Source of the DNA: Acetivibrio ethanolgignens | GTDB lineage: Bacteria; Bacillota; Clostridia; Lachnospirales; Lachnospiraceae | Assembly (NCBI RefSeq): GCF_001461035.1 | Contig: NZ_LNAM01000219.1 | Span: 20,633-84,632 of the forward strand | Reading direction: 5' to 3' | Length of the DNA: 64,000 bases | Part shown: one piece after another, positions 48,217 to 57,714 of the stretch | How the letters are laid out: the number at the start of each line of letters is the position of its first letter | Numbering within the stretch: the stretch's first letter is position 1 | Made by a program: the position numbers and the translations under genes | Notes under the pieces: generated by a model | What the model was told of the DNA's origin: nothing | Database searches by the model: none | What the model saw: only the letters and a program-made list of their open reading frames with translations

Positions 48217-49286
48217 GATACGCATTAATTGGATGTGGAAGGATTTCCACTAACCACATAAAAGCAGCCATTAACAACCAATTAGAGTTGGTTGCTGCGT
48301 GTGATATAGTACCAGAGCATATGGAAAATGTTTTGGTAAAGCATGGTTTACAGGAGAGTACGACAATCAAACGCTATACCGATTACAAAAAAATGATAGA
48401 AGAAAACCAACTCGACTTAATCAGTATTGCCACAGAAAGTGGTTTACACGGTGAAATCGCACTTTATTGTATCGAACATGGAATCCATGTGATTATTGAA
48501 AAGCCAATGGCGATGTCTTTGGAAGAAGCAGACAGGATCATTACTCTATCAGAAGAAAAGGGTGTAAAAGTGGCAGCTTGCCATCAAAACCGCTTTAATA
48601 TCGCAGTACAGGAAATGAGGCAGGCCTTGGTGGCTGGACGCTTTGGAAAGCTTTCCCATGGTTCAATTCATGTACGCTGGAACCGGAATAAGGATTATTA
48701 TACCCAGGCACCATGGCGTGGCACATGGTCACAGGACGGTGGAGCTTTGATGAACCAGTGTATTCATGGAATTGACTTGCTCCGCTGGATGCTGGGTGAT
48801 GAAGTGGAAAGTGTCTATGGAGTGACGAGACAACAGTTTCACCATTATCTGGAAGCAGAAGATCTTGGTATGGCGGTAGTGAAATTTAAAAATGGAGCCA
48901 TAGCTACGATTGAGGGGACAACTAACGTCTATCCGCAGAATCTGGAGGAAACCCTTTACTTGTTTGGGGAAAAGGGAACGGTGAAGCTGGGTGGTAAATC
49001 TACGAATAACATTGATGTCTGGGACTTTGCAGATGAGACAGAAGAAGATGTTAAGAACAAGGGATTGGAAGAAGTAACCAGTAATGTGTATGGAAATGGA
49101 CATACCAGCTTGTTTGCAGATATGATTAAGGCGATTGAAGAAGACAGGCAGCCTTATGTAGATGCCTATGCAGGGAGAAGGGCACTAGAAATGGTACTGG
49201 CAATCTATAAGAGTCAGAAGACTGGAGAAGTAGTGAAATTTCCGGTGACTGATTTTGCAAGTACAGATATGCAGGGAGAATTTTAA
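48213..49286 (+). CDS. Gfo/Idh/MocA oxidoreductase, probable UDP-GlcNAcA 3-dehydrogenase (WlbA/WbpB type)
   Basis: The 357 residues begin with RYALIGCGRISTNHI (Rossmann loop) and include the EKP motif in VIIEKPMAMSLEEAD and the substrate segment GGALMNQCIHGIDLLRWMLG. This type oxidises the 3-hydroxyl of UDP-N-acetylglucosaminuronate in the pathway to UDP-2,3-diacetamido-glucuronate. It overlaps the acetyltransferase gene by one base, the same pair as wlbA-wlbB or wbpB-wbpD. Confidence 0.88.
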   Translation: MRYALIGCGRISTNHIKAAINNQLELVAACDIVPEHMENVLVKHGLQESTTIKRYTDYKKMIEENQLDLISIATESGLHGEIALYCIEHGIHVIIEKPMAMSLEEADRIITLSEEKGVKVAACHQNRFNIAVQEMRQALVAGRFGKLSHGSIHVRWNRNKDYYTQAPWRGTWSQDGGALMNQCIHGIDLLRWMLGDEVESVYGVTRQQFHHYLEAEDLGMAVVKFKNGAIATIEGTTNVYPQNLEETLYLFGEKGTVKLGGKSTNNIDVWDFADETEEDVKNKGLEEVTSNVYGNGHTSLFADMIKAIEEDRQPYVDAYAGRRALEMVLAIYKSQKTGEVVKFPVTDFASTDMQGEF

Positions 49287-49765
49287 TGGGAGAAAAAAAA
49301 TATTTTGTACATGAGAGCAGTTATATAGATAATAATGTAGAAATTGGCGAAGGAACAAAAATATGGCATTTCTGTCATATTCAGTCTGGAGCCAGGATTG
49401 GAAGAAACTGTACAATCGGACAGAATGTGTATATTGGAAGGAATGTACAGATTGGAAATGATGTAAAGATACAAAATAATGTATCTGTGTATGAAGGTGT
49501 TACCTTGGAAGACGGTGTATTTTGTGGACCTTCCTGTGTTTTTACGAATGATTTGACTCCAAGAGCAAGATTCCCAAAGGGGAGGGAGAATTTTGTAAAA
49601 ACCTTAGTAAAAGAAGGGGCAACAATTGGTGCCAATGCAACGATTGTGTGCGGAAATACAATTGGAAAGGATGCTATGGTATCTGCAGGAGCAGTGGTTA
49701 CAAAAGATGTGCCTGAAGGGAAGCTGGTGGTAGGAGTACCAGCCCGGGTGAAATCAAATAATTAA
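49286..49765 (+). CDS. Left-handed beta-helix N-acetyltransferase (WlbB/WbpD type)
   Basis: The 159 residues are made of hexapeptide repeats (IGEGTKIWHFCHIQ, IGRNCTIGQNVYIG, IGNDVKIQNNVSV) with a loop CVFTNDLTPRARFP and a final VSAGAVVTKDVPEGKLVVGVPAR. It acetylates the 3-amino group of UDP-2-acetamido-3-amino-glucuronate. Together with the dehydrogenase, oxidoreductase and aminotransferase it completes a set for UDP-GlcNAc3NAcA. Confidence 0.92.
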   Translation: MGEKKYFVHESSYIDNNVEIGEGTKIWHFCHIQSGARIGRNCTIGQNVYIGRNVQIGNDVKIQNNVSVYEGVTLEDGVFCGPSCVFTNDLTPRARFPKGRENFVKTLVKEGATIGANATIVCGNTIGKDAMVSAGAVVTKDVPEGKLVVGVPARVKSNN

Positions 49766-50180
49766 AAGATAGCAAATTATTATCATGTCGGTGCAGATAT
49801 ATCTTTTCATGCAACCTTAAAAAGATGTTAGATGCCTTTTATTTAACTTTGCCAAGTAGAGAACCAGTATATTTGGATGAAATTGAAAAATAATACAGAA
49901 AGAAAAAATAGACATTATTCTGCCAATTTCTTTTTATGATATGGAGATTTATTCTTGAAATGAAATACTATTTAAAACAAGTGAAAATTCTGTCAATTGA
50001 TTATGCTCCTATAGCTGTCTGTATGATAAAAGAAAGGGAAAGAAGATTTTAGAGAATGTTGGTATTTTTCATCAGAAGGAAGTCTTAGCAAAATGGAAGC
50101 GTACACAATTAGAGTAAAGAGAATGCCTTGTGGCAGATAAAAAGGTTTAGTTTAGATAGGTAGTTGAGAAAGTTATTGTA
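49766..50180. other. Decayed intergenic segment
   Basis: No intact gene is found over about 415 bases. Short broken frames are present, such as FYLTLPSREPVYLDEIEK near 49830, and they suggest the remains of a lost gene. It separates the diacetamido-uronic acid genes from the CDP-sugar half of the locus and may be a recombination junction. Confidence 0.55.
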
Positions 50181-50411
50181 TTGGAGTCGTTTGTCGGTAA
50201 AAAAAGGGCTGTTTGGGGAATAGGAAATACAAAAAATCAGGTTAAAGAAACATGTTTACAATACATGGGAGTGATTTTTGGAGGAAGGAAAAATCTCATG
50301 AAGAGTTTAAAGACGAGAGAGAGGCAGGCAAACTTTTATGATGCTGTTCATGCTGCAGAGAAGATGGTGGATGATTTAGATTACTTAATGGAGAGCGATG
50401 AAAAATGTTAA
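50181..50411 (+). CDS. Unrecognised small ORF, possibly a fragment
   Basis: A 76-codon frame (SFVGKKRAVWGIGNTKNQV...KMVDDLDYLMESDEKC) overlaps the next gene's start by 7 bases. I recognise no family. The AVWGIGNT start looks like part of a nucleotide-binding strand-loop cut off on its N-terminal side, so a gene remnant is as likely as a small protein. Confidence 0.35.
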   Translation: MESFVGKKRAVWGIGNTKNQVKETCLQYMGVIFGGRKNLMKSLKTRERQANFYDAVHAAEKMVDDLDYLMESDEKC

Positions 50412-51598
50412 AAACTTTAGTTCTTTTGCCAGGAAGCATAGATAATATTTTTTTGAAAAATGAGATGGAATATCTAAAAAGAAACTTTAATATTATTTAT
50501 ATTTTTGTTTACGAAAATCCTAAAAAGGACTGGTATGTGAAAGAGAAAAAAATCAAAACTTTATATGTAAAGAATTTTACAGTTAAGTCCATTATAAAGT
50601 CATTTTTTAATTTTTTATTGATAAAAGAATTAAGGCAGGAAGTAATAAAGCAGAAAAATTTAAAGAAAATACTATATGCATTTTTTTATGAAAACTTTTA
50701 CTGTAATGTATGCCAGATTATAAAAAAAGTGCAATTAGAAGGAGAGGTATATTTATATTCATTTTGGCTTTCCAGAGGAGCTTATGCAGTTGCAAGGTAC
50801 AAAAGGGAAAATGCGAATAAGGTAAAAAAAGCAGTGTCGAGAGCACATGGGTATGATTTATACGAGGAAAGAAATAAATTGAAGTATTTGCCTTTTCGTA
50901 ATTTTATAAGGGAAAATTTAGATGAGATATATTTTATTTCAAAGCATGGAAAAAATTATTTTTTAAACAGATATGGTAAAGCAGACTGCCAGTATGAAAT
51001 TAGCAGATTAGGAACAAATAATGAAAAAAGGATAGAAAAAATAATTAGAAATAAGAAAGAAATTTGTATAGCTTCCTGTTCTTCTATAATTTCAGTAAAA
51101 AGGCTAGATTTATTAATCAGGATATTAAAAGAATTAAAAGTGCCTTATAGGTGGATACATATTGGAAATGGAAAATTAAGAGAGGAAATAGAAACGTATG
51201 CAGGAAAGGTATTACCTAAAAATTCGTATCTGTTTTTAGGAAAAATAGAGAATGACAAAGTTTTAGAAATTTATAAAGAGTATGATGTGGATTTTTTTAT
51301 CAACACCAGTGATTCAGAGGGAATCCCGGTTTCTATTATGGAGGCAATGTCTGCCGGGATTCCGGTGATTTGTCGTAATGTAGGGGGAAATGGGGAAATT
51401 GTGAATGGAGAAAACGGATTATTATTAGAAGAAAAAGAGGAAGACATTGTAATTAATAGAATGGAGGAATTTTTGAAAATAAGATTAGAAAAAAGAGAGG
51501 AGTACAGGAAAAAAAGTATTGCTTGTATACAAAGTTGGAATGAAAGGTATAATGCTGAAAAGAATTATGAAGAGTTTTGTAAAAAAATGAGAGAATGA
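50405..51598 (+). CDS. Glycosyltransferase family 4
   Basis: The 397 residues have a divergent N-terminal domain and a clear GT4 donor-binding domain: ICIASCSSIISVKRLDLLIRIL, then IHIGNGKLREEIE and the EX7E element in DSEGIPVSIMEAMSAGIPVICRNVGGNGEIV. It should add a sugar to the growing repeat unit. It overlaps the previous small frame. The sequence is strongly AT-rich, like the genes after it. Confidence 0.9.
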   Translation: MLKTLVLLPGSIDNIFLKNEMEYLKRNFNIIYIFVYENPKKDWYVKEKKIKTLYVKNFTVKSIIKSFFNFLLIKELRQEVIKQKNLKKILYAFFYENFYCNVCQIIKKVQLEGEVYLYSFWLSRGAYAVARYKRENANKVKKAVSRAHGYDLYEERNKLKYLPFRNFIRENLDEIYFISKHGKNYFLNRYGKADCQYEISRLGTNNEKRIEKIIRNKKEICIASCSSIISVKRLDLLIRILKELKVPYRWIHIGNGKLREEIETYAGKVLPKNSYLFLGKIENDKVLEIYKEYDVDFFINTSDSEGIPVSIMEAMSAGIPVICRNVGGNGEIVNGENGLLLEEKEEDIVINRMEEFLKIRLEKREEYRKKSIACIQSWNERYNAEKNYEEFCKKMRE

Positions 51599-51660
51599 TA
51601 AGTGAATTAGATTAATAGAAATTGTATATTTGTTGAGTTATATAGAAAGGAAATTACGAT

Positions 51661-52443
51661 ATGAAAGTTGTTCTCTTAGCAGGCGGTTACGGTACACGTA
51701 TATCAGAAGAATCTGTATTTAGACCGAAACCGATGATAGAGATAGGAGGTAAACCTATTTTATGGCATATTATGAAAGAATTTTCGTACTACGGGCATAA
51801 TGAATTTATTATATGTGCGGGATATAAGCAGCATGTGATTAAAGAATGGTTTGCAAATTATTTTTTATATAATAGTGATATTACGTTTGATTATCAAAAG
51901 GGTGATAATTCTATGATCATACATAAGTCGGAAATAGAGCCATGGCGAGTTACGGTTGTTGATACAGGGTTAAATACTATGACAGGTGGAAGGATAAAGA
52001 GAATTCAGCAATTTGTAAATGATGACCCTTTTTTTATGACATATGGTGATGGAGTTTGTGATGTTGATATAAATGAACTGTTGGAATTTCATCGTAATAA
52101 AGGAAAAATAGCAACATTAACAGCAGTTCTTCAGGATCAATCAAAGGGAATCTTAGATATTGGTGGAGATAATGCAGTAAAATCTTTTAGAGAAAAAAAT
52201 GTAAATGATGGTTCACCTATAAATGCAGGGTACATGGTTTTAGAACCTAAAATATTCAATTATATTGAGGACGATAATACTGTATTTGAGAAAACTCCTC
52301 TTGAAAGACTGGTTGAGGAAAGAGAATTAATGTCGTATATACATAAGGGATTTTGGCAGTGTATGGATAATATTCGAGAAAAGGATCAACTTGAAAAACT
52401 TATAGTAGCTGGTAAGGCTCCGTGGATCAAATGGAAGGATTAG
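51661..52443 (+). CDS. rfbF: Glucose-1-phosphate cytidylyltransferase
   Basis: This 260-residue protein begins VVLLAGGYGTRISEE.VFRPKPMIEIGGKPILWHIM, the nucleotidyltransferase signature, and FMTYGDGVCDVDI holds the metal-binding Asp. FWQCMDNIREKDQLEKL is typical of RfbF. It makes CDP-glucose from CTP and glucose-1-phosphate. An AAAGGAAAT site precedes it. The product is the substrate for the next gene. Confidence 0.95.
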   Translation: MKVVLLAGGYGTRISEESVFRPKPMIEIGGKPILWHIMKEFSYYGHNEFIICAGYKQHVIKEWFANYFLYNSDITFDYQKGDNSMIIHKSEIEPWRVTVVDTGLNTMTGGRIKRIQQFVNDDPFFMTYGDGVCDVDINELLEFHRNKGKIATLTAVLQDQSKGILDIGGDNAVKSFREKNVNDGSPINAGYMVLEPKIFNYIEDDNTVFEKTPLERLVEERELMSYIHKGFWQCMDNIREKDQLEKLIVAGKAPWIKWKD

Positions 52444-52452
52444 GTATAAAAA

Positions 52453-53514
52453 ATGCTTGATTTAAATTTTTATAAAGGAAAAAAGGTTTTTATAACAGGA
52501 CATACAGGATTTAAAGGATCTTGGCTTTGTACGATACTTGTAAAAGCAGGAGCAGAGGTTACCGGCTATGCATTAGAACCTCCAACAACTCCTTCTCTAT
52601 TTGAGTTAGCAGAAATCGAAAAAGATATTCATTCTATAATTGGTGATATCAGAGATTTTACTGCACTGCATAGGGCATTTGAGGAAGCTAAACCAGAAAT
52701 AGTTTTGCATCTTGCAGCTCAACCAATTGTTAAAGATAGTTATAAAAATCCTGTATATACATATGAAACGAATGTGATGGGAACTGTCAATATTTGTGAA
52801 TGTGTACGTCTTTCGACTACAGTTAAGTCGTTTTTAAATGTTACAACTGATAAGGTATATTTGAATAAAGAATGGGAATGGGGATATAGAGAAAATGAAG
52901 AATTAGACGGATACGATCCATATTCGAATTCTAAGTCATGCTCAGAACTTGTTACACATTCCTATATTAATTCGTTTTTTAAGAATAAGGGAATTGCTGT
53001 TTCTACTGCCAGAGCAGGCAATGTTATTGGAGGTGGAGACTTTGCGAATAATAGAATTATACCAGATTGCATAAAGGCTGCTTTAAAAAAGGAGGTAATT
53101 ATTGTTAGAAATCCATATTCAATTCGACCCTACCAACATGTTTTGGAATCACTTTATGCATATCTTATGATTTCATCAAAACAATACGAAGATACAAAGT
53201 ATGCAGGATATTACAATGTAGGACCAGATGATTCTGATTGCTACCAAACGGGAGATTTAGTTGATTTATTTGTTAGCAAATGGGGAGATGGGATGTCGTG
53301 GGTAACCCAATATGATGAGGGACCATATGAGGCTAATTTCCTTAAATTGGATTGTTCAAAATTAAAGAATATTTTTGGATGGAAACCGCATTGGAATTTG
53401 GATACTACGATGGAAAAAGTAGTTGAATGGTCTAAATGTTGGATTGCAGGTAAAAATATTAGGGAATGTATGGAAAAGGAAATAAATATATTTTTGGAGA
53501 ATGATTATAAGTAG
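52453..53514 (+). CDS. rfbG: CDP-glucose 4,6-dehydratase
   Basis: This 353-residue short-chain dehydrogenase has the NAD loop VFITGHTGFKGSWL, the catalytic pair in DPYSNSKSCSEL (YxxxK) and the TTDKVY region. It converts CDP-glucose to CDP-4-keto-6-deoxyglucose, the branch point for 3,6-dideoxy and branched sugars. The usual next enzyme, RfbH (CDP-4-keto-6-deoxyglucose 3-dehydrase), is not found in the window. Instead a VOC gene, glycosyltransferase and TPP enzyme follow. Confidence 0.95.
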   Translation: MLDLNFYKGKKVFITGHTGFKGSWLCTILVKAGAEVTGYALEPPTTPSLFELAEIEKDIHSIIGDIRDFTALHRAFEEAKPEIVLHLAAQPIVKDSYKNPVYTYETNVMGTVNICECVRLSTTVKSFLNVTTDKVYLNKEWEWGYRENEELDGYDPYSNSKSCSELVTHSYINSFFKNKGIAVSTARAGNVIGGGDFANNRIIPDCIKAALKKEVIIVRNPYSIRPYQHVLESLYAYLMISSKQYEDTKYAGYYNVGPDDSDCYQTGDLVDLFVSKWGDGMSWVTQYDEGPYEANFLKLDCSKLKNIFGWKPHWNLDTTMEKVVEWSKCWIAGKNIRECMEKEINIFLENDYK

Positions 53515-53528
53515 AGGAAAAGAATGCT

Positions 53529-54013
53529 ATGATAAATATGCGTCATGTAGGTATTTATGTAAAAGATATTATAAAATTGACAAATTTTTATATAAATTGC
53601 TTTGAAATGTTACCCATTGTATTATTTGAAGATAATAATAATCGTATTGTTGAAGAACTATTTGGGAAAAATATTGTTATAAAAACAACTAAATTATTAA
53701 CTCCCTATGGGAAAAAACAAGGAACAGGAGACATGATAGAATTAGTACAAATTAATAATAGTATTCAGGAAAAACCATATCTGCCAGAAGAAGTACACGG
53801 AGATATAGGGGACTTTGGGAGCTCCCATATAGCTATAGGGGGGTAGAAGATATAAGAAAAACTGTTGATTTGGTTGTTTTAAATGGTGGTAAAAAAATAA
53901 CAAAAATATATATACATAACAGGCGATGTGTCTGTTTCTGTACAGATCCTGAAGGAAATTGGATAGAAATTATTTCTGAGGAAGACGGAAATGAAATATT
54001 TCCTGAAGCATAA
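53529..54013 (+). pseudogene. VOC/glyoxalase-family protein with a frameshift in a G tract
   Basis: The first frame (105 codons) reads MRHVGIYVKDIIKLTNFYINCF... and stops right after HIAIGG at a run of six G (53838-53843). Shifting the frame continues the same fold: VEDIRKTVDLVVLNGGK and CTDPEGNWIEIISE to a stop at 54013. Seven (or four) G would restore a protein of about 161 residues, normal for the VOC superfamily. Such proteins bind a metal and small organic acids. The role in this locus is unknown. The frameshift may be a phase switch, a mutation or a sequencing error. Confidence 0.8.
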
Positions 54014-54052
54014 GTTCCTGGATGAATGTCTAAAAGGAGGGGGGATTAACAT

Positions 54053-55045
54053 ATGGCACAACCTTTACTATCTATATGTATTCCTACATATAATCGAATA
54101 AAACATATACGAAGACTGGTTTCTTTTTTAGAGAGTGAATTAAAAGATGTAGACACTAGACTAATTGAAGTTATTATTTCAAATAATCATTCAGATGATG
54201 GAACTTTTGAATATTTAGATTCATTGAAAGAAAAATATGATTGGCTATTTATAAGTCATAATAAGCATAATATTGGTGGATTTAAAAATATGCAAAAATT
54301 AATATACATGGCAAAAGGAATATATTTATGGATACCTGGAGATGACGATTATTTAAAAAAAGGTACTATTGGAAAATTATTAAGAATAATTCAAGAGGAA
54401 AGTCCAACGTATATTTATATGTCGAGAAGAAATATTAATGAAGAGACAAAAGAAATTACTATTCAAGGAAAAAAATACTGTATTGAATATAATAAGAAAA
54501 TAAAAGTAACACATAACCAACTGGTTACTTTATTAGTGGATAATTATACTGACTTGAAATTTCAAACTTCATCAGTTTTTTTGACGGAAAATTGCAAAAG
54601 ATATGACAATGAGGCAAACTATATGGATAAAAATGCCAAGGAAGCGTGTCACTCATTATATAAAACAGTGAGAAGTATGCAAGAGGGTGCGGCTTATTTT
54701 ATATCAGAGGTTTTAATACTAAGTGGAGATCAAACAACCTGGAGTGATAGATGTATTGATTATGGGGCAGTTGCTGACTATAAATTTTCAAATTATTTGC
54801 TTTCATTTGGCTTTACAAAGAGTGAGAGCAGAGAAATTGGGAATTTTCAACTTGCACGTGATTTAGTAACCTGCTTTCACAGTAAGGAACTGATGGATAA
54901 ATGGAAAGAATATGAAAAACCGGGAAACGGTACACAGTTGTATGTAGCGTTTATTGTACTGTGTTTAAAGAAGATTAGACGTAAATTTTTTAAACTTCAG
55001 TGTATTATTGACGAACCAATAGATAAGTCATGCTTTGGGTTGTAG
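54053..55045 (+). CDS. Glycosyltransferase family 2
   Basis: The 330 residues show the GT-A fold: LLSICIPTYNRIKHIRRLVSFLE, VIISNNHSDDGTFEYLDSL and the metal-binding DDD in IPGDDDYLKKGTI. The C-terminal part is helical. It is preceded by a strong AGGAGG site. It should add one sugar of the repeat unit, possibly the unusual CDP-linked sugar made by its neighbours. The acceptor is unknown. Confidence 0.92.
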   Translation: MAQPLLSICIPTYNRIKHIRRLVSFLESELKDVDTRLIEVIISNNHSDDGTFEYLDSLKEKYDWLFISHNKHNIGGFKNMQKLIYMAKGIYLWIPGDDDYLKKGTIGKLLRIIQEESPTYIYMSRRNINEETKEITIQGKKYCIEYNKKIKVTHNQLVTLLVDNYTDLKFQTSSVFLTENCKRYDNEANYMDKNAKEACHSLYKTVRSMQEGAAYFISEVLILSGDQTTWSDRCIDYGAVADYKFSNYLLSFGFTKSESREIGNFQLARDLVTCFHSKELMDKWKEYEKPGNGTQLYVAFIVLCLKKIRRKFFKLQCIIDEPIDKSCFGL

Positions 55046-55077
55046 TTAAATATTTCGTTGTTTGATAGGAGAAAAAA

Positions 55078-56334
55078 ATGGTATCATTTATTTTGCCAAT
55101 AATCTGGTCACTGGCAGTTTTATATAAATTAAAATATAAAAAAAACGTATATGGATTGCTGTTTTTATCATTAATAATTCCACCAACTATTAATATTGTA
55201 AATTCCAGAATAAATACTATGTATTATTTGTGTATTTTTCTTATGTTGATGATAGTTGGAAAACGGCTGATAATTGGAAAGATTTTTCTCAATAATGCTA
55301 TAGTGATGACTTCTGTTATTACTTTTTATTTTATTGCTTGGGGATTAAAAGGGAGTGGCAGTTTTTTTTATGAGTTTATTGGAGATATAAAGTTCATTGT
55401 TTTACTAATTGAGTTTGCGATCATTATGAAAAATGCGAAGTGTGAAGAAATAGATGCTGGTTTTCAATGGGCGTTAAAGTTTTCTACTGTTATTAATTTT
55501 CTAGTAGTTATAGGGACATTTATAATTCCTATGGAAATTACGAATCTCGTGCTGCTGTTTTACTACAATGATGATACTATTAATTCTATTGACAATTTTG
55601 TTGATGGAAGACTCGCTCGCGCATATGGTGTATTTAATCATCCGGCAGTTTTATCAATTTTTAGTTTAATGGTTTTTTTCTATTTTTTTAAAAGGCATTA
55701 TGAAAATAAAAAAAATATTATTTATATGATAATGGCATTGATAATGGGAATGAGTGCATATTCAAAAACTTTTATTTTGGGGATGCCGATCATTTTTTTA
55801 ATATGGATGATATTTAATATAAAAAATATTAAGATATTTATTTTATTTAATGCATTATTATGTATTCTTATGGGCATATATGCTAATTTTGAGATTGTCA
55901 TTGAAAGAATTCGCGATATAAATCCAGTACTTGCATATTATATGAATTACTTAAATCATCCGATAGAAGCGTTGGCTACACGATACAGTCCTCAAACAGG
56001 GAATATGGTTCCAATGTATTACATTATCCGCCAGAATTTGTTAATAGGAGTAGGACCTAATCCAATAGGTACAGAAACCGTTGTTGATAGTGCACCGCTC
56101 GTTATTATACATAATGGAGGATTATTAGCTCTTAGTTTAATTTTAGCTATGTATATAGTATTACTTTCTAAAAGCATTCAAATAAAAAATGATGTACTAT
56201 TGTGTTTTCTTTTTATTATTATTTTGTCTGGGTTGGCATTGCCAACATGGATATTTCACCAGGCAACTTTCATAATGTTGGTTTATATAATAATTATACT
56301 TAGCAAGTCTAAAAATAAAATTTTGTGTAGGTAA
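55078..56334 (+). CDS. wzy: O-antigen/capsule polymerase-like membrane protein (Wzy)
   Basis: The 418 residues contain about ten or more hydrophobic helices and a large polar loop (about 285-320, DINPVLAYYMNYLNHP...RYSPQTGNMVPMYY). The loop-rich layout and the position between a glycosyltransferase and a flippase gene identify a Wzy-type polymerase, although sequence similarity in this family is always low. It would join repeat units on the outer face of the membrane. Confidence 0.78.
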   Translation: MVSFILPIIWSLAVLYKLKYKKNVYGLLFLSLIIPPTINIVNSRINTMYYLCIFLMLMIVGKRLIIGKIFLNNAIVMTSVITFYFIAWGLKGSGSFFYEFIGDIKFIVLLIEFAIIMKNAKCEEIDAGFQWALKFSTVINFLVVIGTFIIPMEITNLVLLFYYNDDTINSIDNFVDGRLARAYGVFNHPAVLSIFSLMVFFYFFKRHYENKKNIIYMIMALIMGMSAYSKTFILGMPIIFLIWMIFNIKNIKIFILFNALLCILMGIYANFEIVIERIRDINPVLAYYMNYLNHPIEALATRYSPQTGNMVPMYYIIRQNLLIGVGPNPIGTETVVDSAPLVIIHNGGLLALSLILAMYIVLLSKSIQIKNDVLLCFLFIIILSGLALPTWIFHQATFIMLVYIIIILSKSKNKILCR

Positions 56335-56344
56335 AGGAAATTCA

Positions 56345-57691
56345 ATGAGAAGTAATAAAAATAATTTATTTGAAAAAGGTACAGTGGTTACATTTATAAA
56401 TTATATAACAAAAATATTTTTAAATCCGATAATTGTCTTATTTGTTCCTGTTTTTTTAACAGAAGAGGTGCAGGGATATTGGTATACATTTGGTAGCATT
56501 GCAGCATTAACTTCATTTGCGGATTTAGGGTTTACATCAATTATGACTCAGTATACAGCACATGAATATACATATCTTACATTGGATGAAAAGAAAAGGT
56601 GTTTTGTCGGTGATAATAATAAATTAGAACGAATAGCATCGTTGTTTAAATTTATAGTTAAATGGATAATCGTTGTACTATGTATTGCATTCTTAATAAT
56701 TGCAACTGTTGGATGCATAATATTTACTGGAAAAAATGATAATGTATATTGGCTAACTCCTTGGATTTTATATGTGTTTGGTACAGTAATAAATTTTTCT
56801 ATGGAAGTTGGATTGTCTTTTTTCGAAGGTTGCAGTCAATTTCATATAACACAAAAAATTCGTATTGTTGCAAGTACAACACATTGCTTGCTGACAATAG
56901 TATTACTTGTATTAGACATGAATTTATTTGCATTGGCAATACCTTTATATGTAAAAGCAGCTATTGTAGCAATAGGGCTGCTTAATAAATATGGATTTGC
57001 TATTAAGCAAATGGTTGCAATTAAAAATAACACTCGAATTAACTGGATTGGAGATATCATTCCTTTATTAATACGCTATGCGGTTAGTTGGATGAGTGGA
57101 TATTTTGCCCAGCAAATTTATAATCCTATTGCTTTTTCGAGGTTTAGTGCATCAGAGGCTGGACTTGTAGGATATTGCATTTCTATAGTTTCAGCAATTT
57201 ATTCAGTGGCAAATGTTTGGAATTTATTAGCAGTGCCCCAGTATAATATGGCTGTTGAAAAAAAAGATTGGAGAAAAATGGATTATCTTATGAAGAAAAA
57301 TTTGTTACTTTCTATAATTACTTATATTATAGGAATTGCAGCATTATTTGGGACATCAATAATTCCTTTTTCTAACCGTTTAATTTGGTCACACATACTT
57401 AGCCCAAAGGCGGTAGTCATGTTGGCAATTAATTATCTGTGTTCAATTATAATTTATGTTGAAGCAACATATCTAAGAGCCCATAAAAAAGAACCGTTTA
57501 TGATCATATCTGTTTGTTCTGGCTTAATTAGTTCAATATTGACATTATTTTTTACAAATATATTAGGTATAGAATATATGTTTTTAGGATTAATGCTTAC
57601 AAATATAATTATTCTTCCGGTATCTGTTTATATTTGGAAAAAATGTCGAATGGAATGGCATAAGAACGGAGTATTTGAAGGAAAATCATAG
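56345..57691 (+). CDS. wzx: Polysaccharide repeat-unit flippase (Wzx, MOP superfamily)
   Basis: This 448-residue protein has twelve or so membrane helices. It starts FEKGTVVTFINYITKIFLNPIIVLF and shows the RfbX-like spacing of polar turns. It would move the undecaprenyl-linked repeat unit to the outer face. Wzx beside Wzy shows that the locus makes its polymer by the Wzx/Wzy-dependent route and not by an ABC exporter. Confidence 0.9.
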   Translation: MRSNKNNLFEKGTVVTFINYITKIFLNPIIVLFVPVFLTEEVQGYWYTFGSIAALTSFADLGFTSIMTQYTAHEYTYLTLDEKKRCFVGDNNKLERIASLFKFIVKWIIVVLCIAFLIIATVGCIIFTGKNDNVYWLTPWILYVFGTVINFSMEVGLSFFEGCSQFHITQKIRIVASTTHCLLTIVLLVLDMNLFALAIPLYVKAAIVAIGLLNKYGFAIKQMVAIKNNTRINWIGDIIPLLIRYAVSWMSGYFAQQIYNPIAFSRFSASEAGLVGYCISIVSAIYSVANVWNLLAVPQYNMAVEKKDWRKMDYLMKKNLLLSIITYIIGIAALFGTSIIPFSNRLIWSHILSPKAVVMLAINYLCSIIIYVEATYLRAHKKEPFMIISVCSGLISSILTLFFTNILGIEYMFLGLMLTNIIILPVSVYIWKKCRMEWHKNGVFEGKS

Positions 57692-57714
57692 TTTTATAAA
57701 GATGGAGGAAGAAA

